DNA of 64,000 nucleotides, taken from Laburnicola sp. R22_1 (lineage: Eukaryota; Ascomycota; Dothideomycetes; Pleosporales; Didymosphaeriaceae). The notes under the pieces were generated by a model. The model made no database searches, was not told where the DNA came from, and saw only the letters and a list, made by a program, of their open reading frames with translations. How positions within the stretch are numbered: the stretch's first letter is position 1; each line of letters begins with the position of its first letter. This document shows, piece by piece, positions 45,316 through 57,112 of the stretch. The stretch is taken from NCBI GenBank assembly GCA_014281115.1, contig JACONQ010000009.1:930001-994000 (forward strand), in the 5' to 3' direction. Both the position numbers and the translations under genes were made by a program.

Positions 45316-48300
45316 ACCTTCCTTCTTGTTCGATACCCCTTCCTTCAAAGACAGTTCGCTGTTGTTCTATATCTAGTCTTGTTCTGTTTCTAGCCTTGTT
45401 TGTTCGTGTAGAATTCTTTTGCAATGTCACGGAGGCGCTTCTTTTTTTATGGCCCTACCGTACACTTTGGCGTCGCGGCGCATTTGATGAGTGTGCCTTA
45501 TTCTTATGGCCATAATGATGATGGTTCTTCTTCACTTTTACGCTTCATACCCAAATCATGAATATGTTTGTTCAAATTCCGAAGATTTCGCTTATAAGCC
45601 GGCCGCTGCTGTATGTACATATTTTACCCACTAGTGTCTGACTGGCAAGTAAGGCTCATCTTGGGCTCTCCGTCTCGATGGAAAAGCTACGCCAGACCTG
45701 GAAAAGACGTAAAACAATACCAATGGATAGCTACATCACCCGTGGGCCATCCATCTTCCACGCACGCACGCACCCTCGGCGCATTCGCATTGGTGCCACG
45801 TTCTGTTCTGTTCTGCCTCGCTCGTAGAAACCACCTCTCCACTTGTTTGCACGCATCCAAAGCCCCCGTGGTCCCCGTCCCCCAAGCGCAAGGCTAAAAA
45901 ACGCTACCTAGACGAACGTACCCGTCCCAACGGCTGAGCCGCGCTCCCTCTTCCCCCAGCCTTCTAGCTCGCTCCCTACCGTACGGGTATCCATCATTAT
46001 CCCCTTTTGCCCTCGTGCTTCTTCAGCCTTCCAGGACCACAATTCCAATCTCAACGAATTTACCATGCGGCGCACTCGGGGGGGAGAAAACCCAACCCTG
46101 ACGCTGAAAGCGTACGACGAAGCACGTCCAAGTCCCTATTTCCCGCCGCGGCGCCAAGTTGAGAAGTCGACAGCGCGCCCACGCCTTTCCCGCGCCCATC
46201 CCCGCGCTAGCACGCACCCGCTTCGCCTCGCCGCCTTTGCCGTGATTGGTCCATCCAGCCCTGAGGCGGCGGCGGCCGGGCGGCGCAACCGCGCGCTGGC
46301 CCCGAAAAAGTAAAGCGAACCATGCACAGCACAAGCGATGAGATTAAGGAGAGAGAGAGAGAGAGAAATTAGAGTAACGGCGCGACGGAAGTCTGACTGC
46401 GATGTGGGTAGGTAGGCACTAGGTAGGTTAGTCTGCCTAGGAATCGGATAGTTACGGAAGGCGTACCTCCCGTCCGTCCGCAGTTCGTTCGTTCCTCCTG
46501 TTCTTTTTGCTGTTTTCGCGCGAGATTGTAATTGTGGGTGGGAATCCTGGTTGGGCGTTTGGCGTGTGCGGCTTTTTCGTTTTGGGGGTGAGGCACGACG
46601 AGGGGGAACCCTTACCTGGTTTTTGGGTGTGGGCTTCAAGGTGGGTGGATGGCGCTACCTACTACTACTGGCTTCCGAATGCGGGTTTAGGGTACGCACG
46701 CACGCACGCACGCACGTACTCGACTGGGCTAGATGGTGGAGAGGAGGATGGAGGAGAGCGAATCGAGGGGTTTGTGAGGATTTTCGTACGAGGAAAAGGC
46801 GGAGAGGAGGACCGGGGGGTTGGTCGATTACCTGGGCCAAGATCGTTTTTTTGTGAATATTCTGTCTGCATACTAATGGGGATATTCACTTCAGGCTGGT
46901 GGGTGGGGTTGTGGTGCACCGTGTAAACGATGCCTCTGAGAGAGTGAGAGCCTCTGATACGATACCGTCATACTGGCTCGCCGCCTTACAGTACGCCCTG
47001 CTCGCAGCCCTTACTTCCTTGCGATTGTGCTCAACGCCCGAGTGAGTTATCGTTCCCCGAGAGGGCAAGCCGACTAGCGTGTCGTTGACGACAGATAGGT
47101 AGTCGGAGAGTGGTGTAGCTGTGTAACGCCTTCCCTCGTCGAGGACAGATAGGGTTGTCAGAGAGTGGTATAGCTGTGTAACACCTTCCCTCGTCAGCGC
47201 ATATCGCATCCCTCTGTTTCAATGCCCTTACGCTGATTGGCGCATGCTCTTTCTGCCGGTCCTATTGTTGGAGGTCTGACGGCATGCACATCGGACGTCT
47301 CGAGCTGCGACTTCGGGGGCCGGGGGGTTGTCAGCCTTCAGCCCTCCGATTCCGACCACCGACCGCAACCCGATTCCAAAACACATGAAGCGACGATGCC
47401 TCGCCTCTCAGGCTCCTTCGCACTGTTCATGAATCTATATCATCAGAGATCTCCTCTCGTGCGAGACTTTGCAAGTTTAGCCAGCGGTTAAGCTGCCAGC
47501 AGAAGAGGACCTCAGGGAGGGAGGCAGCTCCACTGGCCAAGTTCCAGCCTGCCATTGAGAAAGCGGTCGACGGGCTACTGAGAATCCATTCAGAACCTCG
47601 AATCGGGTTTTCAGCCCGCTGTGCTGGGCCGGGGGCGTGCGGCTTATTGGTCCAGGCGGCACAGCACTGTCACCTGCGCACTGTTGGAATGACTGCCAGG
47701 TACGCCACACCATTCGCCAACAGCTTACGAACTGTACCACATGCAATGAGTGACGTGCATATAGAGTGTCGACAGTGGGGTGAGATGGTGGATCGGTGAG
47801 ATGGGCAGACTGGGAGATTGCCACGCCATGCCGCTGGTGTGGCGCGGGAGAAGATCTGGCGCAGCATTATGGTCCCCGCGATACGAGTTGTGTCGCAACG
47901 CTACCGTCGACCTCCTTTCAGCCTGTAGGTGACACAGAGAGCAGCACGTTCTATGTAAAGACGAAAGTCGGCTTGGTCTGGTCGCCGCCGGGAAATTCCG
48001 CGCCAGAGGTACGACTATTGCGAAAGCGCTGAACCAATACACTGGAAATCCTCTATGCCGCCGGTATATGCATTTTGCTAAATTCAGCCGGATCAGATAA
48101 TCCCAGATGCAGCCTTTGGGGCTATATTCCTCATACGGGAACCTATCCACTGCTAATTCAACACCATTTTCGTGTCGACTGGCGCTTTGGAAGGGGTAAG
48201 CCGTGGGTCGTAATGTTTGATCGAAAATACACAGCCGCAGAAGGCGCACATGCAACCTCTCGGTCGGCCTAGATGTACTGTGGTAGGTCTCGGGTCAACG

Positions 48301-50623
48301 AGGAAGCCTGAATTCAGAACCCGATCTCGGAGGTAGATGGATGGTATGTTGCGGTCTCAGGCATGTTTCAACGTAGAGAATAAGGCCCGTTACCATGACA
48401 GGACTTGTAAGTGACACTTACACCTCTGGGCCATTGAGCGCGTTCAGTCACATGCTCGCCGAATGCAATGTGAACGGTCAGAAACTGTATGCGCTAAGTT
48501 ATGCGTGCATCGTAGTAAGGCGGTTTGAGGATCCGATGTCTCTGCTGCGCCCGCAAGTCGAAAAAGGGATCCGCTCCATCCGAGACCATCCAGGTGTGCA
48601 AGCTTTGACATTCGACAATTGTGTTCGGTTGTTATCTTGGGCATATTCGCAAGGCGGATATTGGCACAGGTGCGAGGCTGGAAGCGATCACGTACGAGGT
48701 TGCTTTTCGTCCTTGTGCAAGCGAGCTACATTGAGCGAAGTCAGTTTCCTACACTTAACGGCGCGTTTCATAATCAAGGATGCGTTTAGTCGAGCATCGC
48801 TAGGGATCAGGAATGAGCCTTGCATAGAGGAACAGTATCTCACGTGGGGCAATCCAAACGTCTACACTTACCATGCTGATAAAGTACGATAACGCCGGAG
48901 GAACAGGCTATTACCGACTTGAGGTTTCACCTGAGCTGTACATGGAAGGCAGCCTATGTCGTAGACTATACCAGGTTCGTTGTGAGCTGCAATTGCCCCT
49001 GGGGCGCAGACCGGACTTTTCGTTTGAGATGATATCAAGCGTATAGGATCAAGGCAGTCTCTTCTTAGGCAGTCCCATAGCACTACGCTTGAGCGGGTCC
49101 TGGTGGAAGATGAATATCGTATCTAATTAGGCGTCTTGCGAATCGGCGTACGCTAGCACGGCGTTGGAGGGGATGTGGAGTAAAGTCATAGCTTTCAACA
49201 ACACTGGAACGCACAACCTTATCATCGACTCGTCGCTGTGCGCTATCCATAACATTGTATCTGCAATCGCGCACTCAAGAGTTTGCTAAGTGTGCGATTA
49301 AGCCAGGCAGAGGTGGCCCAGATGGCGGTAAAAGCCGCGATGCTAGCGACGAGGAATTGATAGCTATTCCTCAACAATGCATATTGGTTGGATGATCCTG
49401 GTTCTGGAGGCTCCTACATATCCTCGCGCGCATTGCTGTCTCATTCTGCGGCTTTCAAGGTTCTCCCTGGAGTCGCATGTTGACTGTAGTCGAGCGGTGA
49501 GTTACACAGCATTCAATTCTCGCGCCTAAATGACGTGACAATGGAACTTAGCGTGACTGCGCCTCGATTGTCCAGCATCAAGTGCGCCGTAGCTCCGGAT
49601 ACCTCCATTCCGAAATGTCCGAAGCGGGCTTGGGGCGGGCTTGGGGTGAGTTTACGATGGACCGATGGTCGACGTGCGGTGGCACAGTGAGATAGGCGCC
49701 CATGTCACCGATGACCGTTTTTGCATACCAGAATAGCCAAAATGTACAGCTCAGTCTCCTATCTCTTTGCGCTAGACTTCGCCTTTGGCGTACTCCGTTG
49801 CGCCACGTTCATCGCTGAACCCGACCTACGATTGATGGCGAATACTGTTAAGACGCAAGGTACACCGCTAACTCGTGCTCGACAGGCATCACATCGCAAG
49901 AGAAGAACCACTCATACGCGAATACCTGTAAGGTACCTCCCATGTTCCTAAGGGATATTCCGTGACCCGTCAGGTAGGTCCATGTCGCGTGGTCTGTAGA
50001 TCGAAAATCATGCACCGCTTCTGGAAGCCTCCTCTTTTAGAAGAAAGTCCGTGGTGGAGGGCCTGGAAAGCACAGACCGGAATACAGGGCCTGTGCTAAG
50101 AGCATGGACACCCAAGCGCCTCCTCTCCTTTTAACTGAAGAAATATCGTAAGTTTTCTCGCGCCGACTTATTACCACATACTGAATAGACGATTTCCACC
50201 TCTATCTGTGCGGCTTGACCAGTGCGTGTACATCGAATGGTGCAATTTTACGCAGTGACTGTGCCGGTGACATCCATGTGCACGGAGCCGCATCTGGGCA
50301 GAGATTTGACTGCTAAATGCGACTGTCTGGGTGATTTATGGAGAAAGTGCCTTGGTCCGGTGATCTTCGTAGAAGAAGCTGGAATACGGATGCACTCGTG
50401 CTACCTAAGGGTGAGTGATGAAAGTGAGTGTATCGATCTTCAAATCGTCCAGATGAAAGCCGTTTTCGCCGATCCTAGTTCACGTGACACGCTAGCCGAA
50501 AGGGGTTACAGAATCGGAAATTCTCCAAGCCCCGGCCTCTTGTTCGGACTTTAGAATAACTCCGTCATATAACCATCCATCACCTTCAACACAACATTCA
50601 CATCCTTCGGTTTACAAGTTAAT
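45316..50623. other. 5.3-kb gene desert with simple repeats
   Basis: No supported gene. Microsatellites include GAGAGAGAGAGAGAGA near 46350-46366 and GCACGCACGCACGCAC at about 46697. A two-unit 54-bp tandem repeat lies at 47088-47195. Long open frames at 48395-48892 (+) and 47725-48255 (-) lack motifs, start context and splice partners. Base composition is ordinary, not AT-rich, so RIP is not the explanation for the lack of genes. Confidence 0.45.
47088..47195 (+). repeat. 54-bp tandem repeat, two units
   Basis: ACAGATAG at 47091 and 47145 begins two units sharing GAGAGTGGTGTAGCTGTGTA and CCTTCCCTCGTC with a few substitutions. The spacing is 54 bp. There is no coding sense. A weaker third similarity may lie upstream around 46930. 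Confidence 0.75.
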
Positions 50624-51657
50624 GTGTGTTGGAACTCTGCATCTATGAACATGAGGAGAGTCTTTTCAAGATTGACACGCCTACAAAACCAGTTTCCTTC
50701 GAAGGCCCCTCGGCGGCTCGCTCATACGTCATCGCCCGGCATGGCAAAGCTGTCTCTCACTTCTACTCTTCGGATGCCGTCAGGCTACGACATTCCAATA
50801 TTGGGATACGGTGTGTATCAGACGCCCGCCGACGTTGCTGCAGAAGTAGTCGAGCACGCGTTGAAAACAGGATATCGCCACGTCGATTCAGCAGTTGCCT
50901 ATCGCAATGAAGCACCATCAGCGGAGGGCATGAAGAAGTCTGGTATCCCACGCGAGCAGCTCTTCTTCACAACCAAAATACCTCCCAAGGAGATGAACTA
51001 TGATAATGCCAAGAAACACGTTGAAAATTCGCTCAAAGAGACGGGATTCGACTACATCGATCTGTACCTCCTTCATTCGCCATATGGTGGAGAAGAGGGT
51101 CGCATCGGTGCTTGGAAAGCGCTCGTCGAGGGTGTCGAAGCTGGAAAGATCCGTAGCATCGGCGTGAGCAACTACGGCGTGCATCACTTGGAGGAGCTCG
51201 AGGCTTACATCAAGAGTACGGACGAGAAAGAGGGCAAGGGCAAGGGAGGTGTCTTGAGTGTGAACCAGGTTGAGCTTCATCCGTGGTTGGCGAGGAAGGA
51301 CATTGTGGACTGGTGTAACAAGAGAGGGGTAGTCATGGAAGCCTATAGCCCTCTTGTGCGGGCAACTAGGACTGAAGACCCTCTTCTTGTACCGCTTGCA
51401 AAGAAGTATAAAACGACAACGAGTCAGATCTTGCTGCGTTGGAGCTTGCAGATGGTATGCACACCCGCCCGTAACCTTCCACCACATCTACTCATGTCTT
51501 ACAGGGGTTCGTGCCACTCCCGAAGTCGGTAACGAAGTCGCGCATCGAGGAGAACGCTCAGATTTACGACTTTGAGCTTACGAGCGACGAGATGAAGAGC
51601 TTGGACACTGGGGTATACGAGGTTTGCGCCTGGGATCCTACCGTCAGCCATGATTAG
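50624..51657 (+). CDS. Aldo/keto reductase
   Basis: Two exons: 50624-51454 and 51505-51657, up to 327 aa, with a 50-bp intron. Three in-frame starts are possible (50624, 50645 and 50738). The first two give an Arg-rich, acid-poor leader (MRRVFSRLTRLQNQFPSKAPRRL) that looks like a mitochondrial presequence; the last gives a cytosolic form of about 289 aa. AKR blocks are all present: PILGYGVYQTP, GYRHVDSAVAYRNE (catalytic Asp and Tyr), FFTTKIPP (catalytic Lys), YIDLYLLHSPYG (catalytic His), IRSIGVSNYG, VNQVELHPWLAR and, in exon 2, PLPKSVTKSRIEEN for NADPH binding. It reduces aldehydes or ketones; the substrate is unknown. Dual targeting by alternative starts is possible but unproven. Confidence 0.9.
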
Positions 51658-52827
51658 GTGAAGTACATGAATATGATTATTTTCCAACACGTTCGGTCAC
51701 GACACAACACATTGCGTATCGCTATATACTTACGCACCTCTTAAAGCCTAATTCTATGAGATTGGTATCAAGCAATGCATCTGATAGCGCTGTTGTCAAT
51801 TTTTGAAGGCAACATGAATCGCTAGGAGAGGAATACGTTGTGAGAACGCCACTTACGTAAGACCGAGAATTAGTCCTGTGGGTAACTGAACGACCAAGTG
51901 TTTCCAGATTACAATTCCCGTGCTTCTTCGTGGGATTGGTCGAACTAAGCAACGAACTAAGAGCCGTGAGATAGGCTTTCGAAGCTGCATGTAACCCCCG
52001 CAGTGTTGTGTTGCAATGTACGTCGCCTGCCTGCACGTTTTCCCGACCTCGACCCCAAAAACTGCACAACCAGTGATTTACCAGTGCTAGCGAAGAGAAT
52101 GATTAGCCAACAAAGTTTCTAATTCCAGATGTCATCTCCACGCTGGACAGTATTCAGTACCATATGCGCATCGTCACAGTCATACCAGTCTTCCTGTACA
52201 ACAATGTTCGTCCTACTTATGAAATTGAGCGCCACACCCGGTGGCATGCTATCGAGCGTTCATAGGCCCGGTTCAAATGGTGCAAACCGCTTCCCAGGAT
52301 CACCGCTACCCTGGGGCATGGTTAACGCTGCGCTCCGTCTGTGTATATTATCAAGAGGCTGCGTACTCTTTTTATCATGAATGGTATTGTTTCTGGGAGA
52401 AAGCCGTCGCACTTCATATGTCTCAACTTTGTTTACTTTGAACCACCTCTAACGATGACAAGAAGCACACATTCCCCTTTCCGGAAAGCCGACTTTTCGG
52501 AAAGCGGGAAGGTGCAGGGGCTAGACAATTCCAAATCTTTGACACCGTCTATCGTGGTACTGTGGGAAAACACGGGATACCGTTCGTACACCCAGCCACC
52601 GATGAGCAAACCTCTCATTGGTCTATACCTGGCACGATGGGTCTGCTGTACTCACCCGGTTCCGCGCAAGGCGGTGCGTCGTACGTTGCCGATAAGATGA
52701 GCCACACCTTCGCCATACCGTAATTTCATTCTCCTATGAATTATTCTGCGAAGAGTCCTTTATGTTAGAAATCTACTTGCAAAACAGGCAAGAAAATCTA
52801 CTACAAAACAAAGTCCCAGCATAGAAC
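51658..52827. other. Intergenic stretch with one long hairpin
   Basis: No supported gene. At 52474-52508 an imperfect inverted repeat, CCCCTTTCCGGAAAGCC then GACTTTTCGGAAAGCGGG, can fold over nearly its whole length. It might be a miniature transposon end or a regulatory hairpin; I see no second copy in the window. Confidence 0.4.
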
Positions 52828-53157
52828 ATGATCCATCTTTCCGTGGAAGTGATCACGACCATCATCATCGGCGGCCCCTCTTTGGTCGTCGCGACCCTGA
52901 CATGGCTTGAGTCTAGGAGGAGACGCTATTCAGGTACGCATGACAAGTCGGCAGCTTTCGATGACATCGAAAGGGGTGTCAGGCACCCATCGTCACACAA
53001 TTACGACCAAGCCACTCTACCCCGCTTCTCTGTCACACCGCAAGACGAGATATACGAACTCCCTTATTCTCCTCATCTCGCTCCTGCACATCGCAACTCT
53101 TCGGGCTTCGTTTCCATCGCGAGGGCTCAGACGTTTACGCACTTTATGCAAGGGTAG
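52828..53157 (+). CDS. Possible small single-pass membrane protein
   Basis: A single open frame of 109 aa. It begins MIHLSVEVITTIIIGGPSLV and continues through a hydrophobic segment ending at TWLESRRRR, a plausible N-terminal membrane anchor with a positive-inside flank. The rest is polar with several aromatic residues (YDQATLPRFSVTPQDEIYEL). Small fungal proteins with this layout exist but have no known role. A gene with a further downstream exon cannot be ruled out. The evidence is the membrane segment and a reasonable start; no domain is recognisable. Confidence 0.4.
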   Translation: MIHLSVEVITTIIIGGPSLVVATLTWLESRRRRYSGTHDKSAAFDDIERGVRHPSSHNYDQATLPRFSVTPQDEIYELPYSPHLAPAHRNSSGFVSIARAQTFTHFMQG

Positions 53158-54153
53158 AAGCGGAGGTATGCTTGCACGAGGAGGTACTTGGAAAGGCAAG
53201 CCAATTAGTCCCACTGTGGCCTTGTCTTTGGTATTAATACCTTGCAGGACTCACGCATCTGTTGGACGACGACGAAACTTATAATCATCACAGCATCTTA
53301 CTCGCTTGAGAATAGAGGTATTCCAGAAAAAAACCACAAAACGGCGCAGATATATCTATCGCAGGCCTATTTAGGCCCTCTCCTTCAATCAAAAAACAAC
53401 CAACGAAGATACGACGACCACACACAACGCCTTGTGAGGCTTCATTCACAAATGCATCGTGGTACAATCATTGCATGAGGAGGCGACCACATGTAAATGC
53501 CCTTACCATTTTTTATAATGTGTAGTACACTTATCCACATATTTGGTATACCACCGGACTACTGTACGGCGGTTGCTTCACCGCTAGTGAAGAGACCAGT
53601 ATGCCGTGAGTAGGACGGGGTAAAACATAATCAATCAGAGTCTCTGCGTTCGCAGAGGCAAGATAACTGCCGTGTCCTGTCATTGTGCATGCAAGAGCGT
53701 AATCTTCGATACCTTGATCATACCTCATCAATGTCTAGAAGAGAGATTTTAAGCTGCGATCCAAGATATTCGGCGATTCATATGATCCCATTGAATGGTA
53801 AGGCTGCATTACGGCACCAGGGAAGCTTGGAAGTAATAGGAAAGAGTTGAGTTTGCTTAACTAGCCAGCAGAAGTTGAGGTTTGTTGATTGGTGGAACAG
53901 GCACGCAACTTGTAGGATATTTGGCGAATGCGCATGTCAATAGTTATGGCAAACAAAAGTTTAAGCTGATAGATATAACCGTTCCTTCCTAAGTTAAATT
54001 GAGTATTAAAAAGAAAGCGACCCCTTGAACGAGGAGTCGTCGTATCACGCGCGCTTAGCAGGCACGTGGTGGCGCCCCGCCCGCACAGTCTTCTAGCCTC
54101 GCAACACTCTCAGAGCGGATAGGCAGCAAAAAATAAAGGCAGTTATCAAATCC
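53158..54153. other. Intergenic stretch
   Basis: Nothing coding is supported. A short perfect inverted repeat, CTCTGCGTTCGCAGAG, lies at about 53640-53656. The sequence becomes AT-richer toward the tRNA gene. Confidence 0.4.
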
Positions 54154-54163
54154 CAAAAAAAAA
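54154..54163 (-). terminator. RNA polymerase III terminator of tRNA-Leu
   Basis: A run of about nine T on the minus strand begins just past the 3' end of the tRNA, the standard stop signal for RNA polymerase III. Confidence 0.8.
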
Positions 54164-54168
54164 TATGA

Positions 54169-54249
54169 TGATGAGAGTGGGATTCGAACCCACGCGTATT
54201 TCTACAATAGCACCTGAAGCTATCGCCTTAACCGCTCGGCCATCTCACC
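54169..54249 (-). tRNA. tRNA-Leu, anticodon CAG
   Basis: The minus strand reads GGTGAGATGGCCGAGCGGTT... and folds into a complete cloverleaf. The acceptor stem GGTGAGA pairs with TCTCATC (one G-T), the D arm is GCC...GGC, and the anticodon stem ATAGC/GCTAT encloses TTCAGGT, giving anticodon CAG. A long variable arm GTA-GAAA-TAC is typical of leucine tRNAs, and the T arm is GTGGG-TTCGAAT-CCCAC. It has no intron. The discriminator base is A, as expected for leucine. Length 81 nt. Confidence 0.96.
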
Positions 54250-55203
54250 GTGATTCATTTGATGGTAATTTTTGGATTATTTTAAATATATATAGCTTAC
54301 AAATGTACCCGCCAAAAGGCGTGAGTCATCCTTTATGGAATTGCGGGGCTATCACGAGGTACCCTTGGTGCAGGTGGGGTAATCACTAGCTCACCAACTT
54401 GAAAATTTTGTCGACGCAACGAAAGACCCTTACACCCTTACAGTGCTGACTATTACCCTTGCGCAAACGAGCATCCACCAGGAGATCATAATTTTACATT
54501 CAACCATCGCACTGTCGTGTTATACTGTCTAATCATAATCAATGTTAAGCGCTCTCATAAATGTCCCGGACACGACTAGCTACGAAGGCTGGAGGAGCTT
54601 CGTCAACCATGGTGCGCACATGGCCGTGCTCTGTACACTGTACGTCTTAAAACCAACGCACCCTATACTGTAACTATTCAGTTCGCACAAGATGCCTAGG
54701 TGCAGATGTACGCGGGTATAACGTATCTCATAATGAGGGTTAATACATCACGTGCGGGTGCAATCATGCGCCTTGTTTTCTGAGCAACTATTCCGAAAAA
54801 TAGGTCCTAAGAGTGATTTGCTTTTGTACAAGTGTGCTCAGCAGAGCACTAATCCTCGTAACTTGCTTCACCGTGCCTATTAAGAATAACACTAGCGACT
54901 ACCACTGTTAAGAGAGGTCTGCGACGAATGTTCGTTAGGACAATGATCCAGGAGCCGCATTGAACAGCACTTGCGCATATTTGAAAATGCTGGCAAGGCG
55001 CACTTGTTATTCTGAGATGCTCTGTCACAAATATGTAGTTAATTATGGCATGCTACATCAAGTGAAACCATTCAGAAAACGTTTCATGCTTCGACACGGC
55101 TTGAGTTCAAGGAGCAGTCATCCGAAGCATAGTGAGCAAGTCTACAAGGACCGCTAATTCATTTTAAGCCAACCATAAAGATTGCATACAGCACAAACAC
55201 AAC
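54250..55203. other. Intergenic stretch
   Basis: No gene, RNA or clear repeat is visible. It separates the tRNA gene from the minisatellite block. Confidence 0.4.
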
Positions 55204-56110
55204 ATGATTTCAATTTCAACCCCATCGTTCAACCCCATCGTTCAACCCCATCGATCAACCTTATCAATCGACCTTACTAGTCAATCCGACCAATCAACCT
55301 TATTGATCAACCTATCAACCACCTTAATAATTGCCTTATCGATCAATGTCATCACTCAAACAGTCATTGATCAACCCTATCAACCAACCCCAGTAAACCT
55401 CATCAATCAAACTATCAACTCTTCTCAACCAGTCTTATTAATTAACCATATCAACTAACCCATCAACTAACCCATCAACTAACCCATCAACTAACCCATC
55501 AACTAACCCATCAACTAACCCATCAACTAACCCATCAACCAACCTACCAACCAATCCCTTCAACTAATCCCTTCAATTAATCCCTTGAACCAGTCTCTTC
55601 AATTAACCTCTTCAACCAATCTCTTCAATCAACTCATCGCTTAACCTATCGCTTAACCTATCGATCAACCCTCATAAACCTCATTAATTAAAATATCAAC
55701 TCTTCTCAACCGGTCTTATTAATCAGCCTCTTGATCAACTATCAACTATATGCCAATCACCAAATTGGTCAACTAGATCAGTCAACCAAATCGGTCGACA
55801 AGACCAGTCAACCGAATTTGTCAACCCAATCTGTCAATCAAATCAGTCAATCCAATTAGCTAACCAATATTCAACCCCATAGTTTGACCAGATCAATGGA
55901 CCTAGTTGTTCAACATCATCCACTAAATTCGTCTACCAAATCAAAAAAACAACCGTATCAATTAACCGAATCAGTCAACAAAATCAGTCAACAACATCGT
56001 TCAACGAAACCAACGGATCTTGTTGTTGAACATCATCAACCATGTTCGTCAACCAAATCAATCAATCAAATCAATCAATCTATCTCGTCGTTTAACTTCG
56101 TCAGCCAACT
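55204..56110 (+). repeat. 0.9-kb ATCAACC-type minisatellite
   Basis: Almost the whole segment consists of variants of ATCAACC / TCAATCAACC. The cleanest part is at about 55446-55543, where AACCCATCAACT is repeated head to tail some eight times. Outside this core the units have drifted (CCAATCCCTTCAACTAATCC, AACCGAATCAGTCAACAAAATC). Open frames on the plus strand encode only Asn/Gln/Ser/Thr/Pro-rich strings and are by-products. It has the CTAACCC flavour of telomere DNA but the period is 12, not 6. Confidence 0.85.
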
Positions 56111-57112
56111 TGCTAGTTGATACTTGCAAAGATGGAATGAACGGTGCATCTACGAGCCGAGTGAGCTGCTGGAGCTATATCAGTTGTCAAGCGGACCGCT
56201 AGATTTACAAAAGCCGCCACCCCTTCTACCTTGACTATTGGCAAAGGAACATTCAAGACGCATAGTGTTACCATTTTTAGACCACAAGACCAATCGTGAT
56301 CTCTGTTCTCAGTTCGCTTACCGGGATCTCGGGTTGGGTTACCTTTTTCAAGGGTCGCTTTCAAGGTTGCTCAGCTGATATGCGTCCTTCAATCCTACCT
56401 AAGTATGATATGACTCACATGTAGAGACGGAGACCTCGGGGGTTCTTTGGGACAGGCTTTCCGCGAAGTGTAGGTAGTTAAGGTAAGAACGTTTCGGTAA
56501 ACTGCTGCTGCCTGCCTATTCATTGGAATGCAGTTTCCTCATACTAAATAAACAAATAATCAAACAAACGCCAATACCAATGCTCTATATGTTACATTCA
56601 TATATGTCAGGTTCATTGAACTTCCGAAACTGGGCGACGAGCTGATGTTTGGGCTTGTCACATCTCTTCTTATTGGAAGTTCTATGAAGCGCACAAAGGC
56701 AGATTGAGCTAGCTAATCTGCGTATTAGATCTGGCATGCAGCGCACAAAGACATTTTCTAGGTAGCTATTTAGCTGCTGCATTCAAATTCGTTGCATTGT
56801 TAGAGTTGGGTATTATGGTACTGGATAGTCAAGTTCTAGCAGCCGCGCATGAATACAAGGTGTTGATATAGAGTCTTCCAGCAATGTTATGAATTTTACA
56901 ACAATCGCAGTATCAATCCACACTATCACGTACGACAATTGAAGAAGGGGGTGAAGTTCACTCAATCACACGTCTTCCAGCAGTTCACGCCGCACGACTT
57001 CACACCCTCACCTTCAATCACTCAACCTTTTTGTTCCGCTCTCTTACATACGTGTCCCTCAAACATTCAGCTCCCCACCTTCCCCTTAGTACAACAACTC
57101 ACCGTCCCCATC
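56111..57112. other. Intergenic stretch upstream of the F-box-like gene
   Basis: There is no supported gene. The last 150 bp before 57113 are very C-rich and pyrimidine-rich on the plus strand, as in many fungal leaders. Confidence 0.4.

Noticed and set aside
47725..48255. 176-codon open frame on the minus strand
   Set aside because: Random-looking sequence rich in Arg, Ser and Cys with no domain; opposite-strand frames of similar quality exist.
48395..48892. 165-codon open frame on the plus strand
   Set aside because: No motif, no fungal start or splice context, and it lies in a region full of similar-length chance frames on both strands.
55446..55543. Interstitial telomere repeat
   Set aside because: The period is 12 (AACCCATCAACT), not 6, and CCCTAA is never tandem here.
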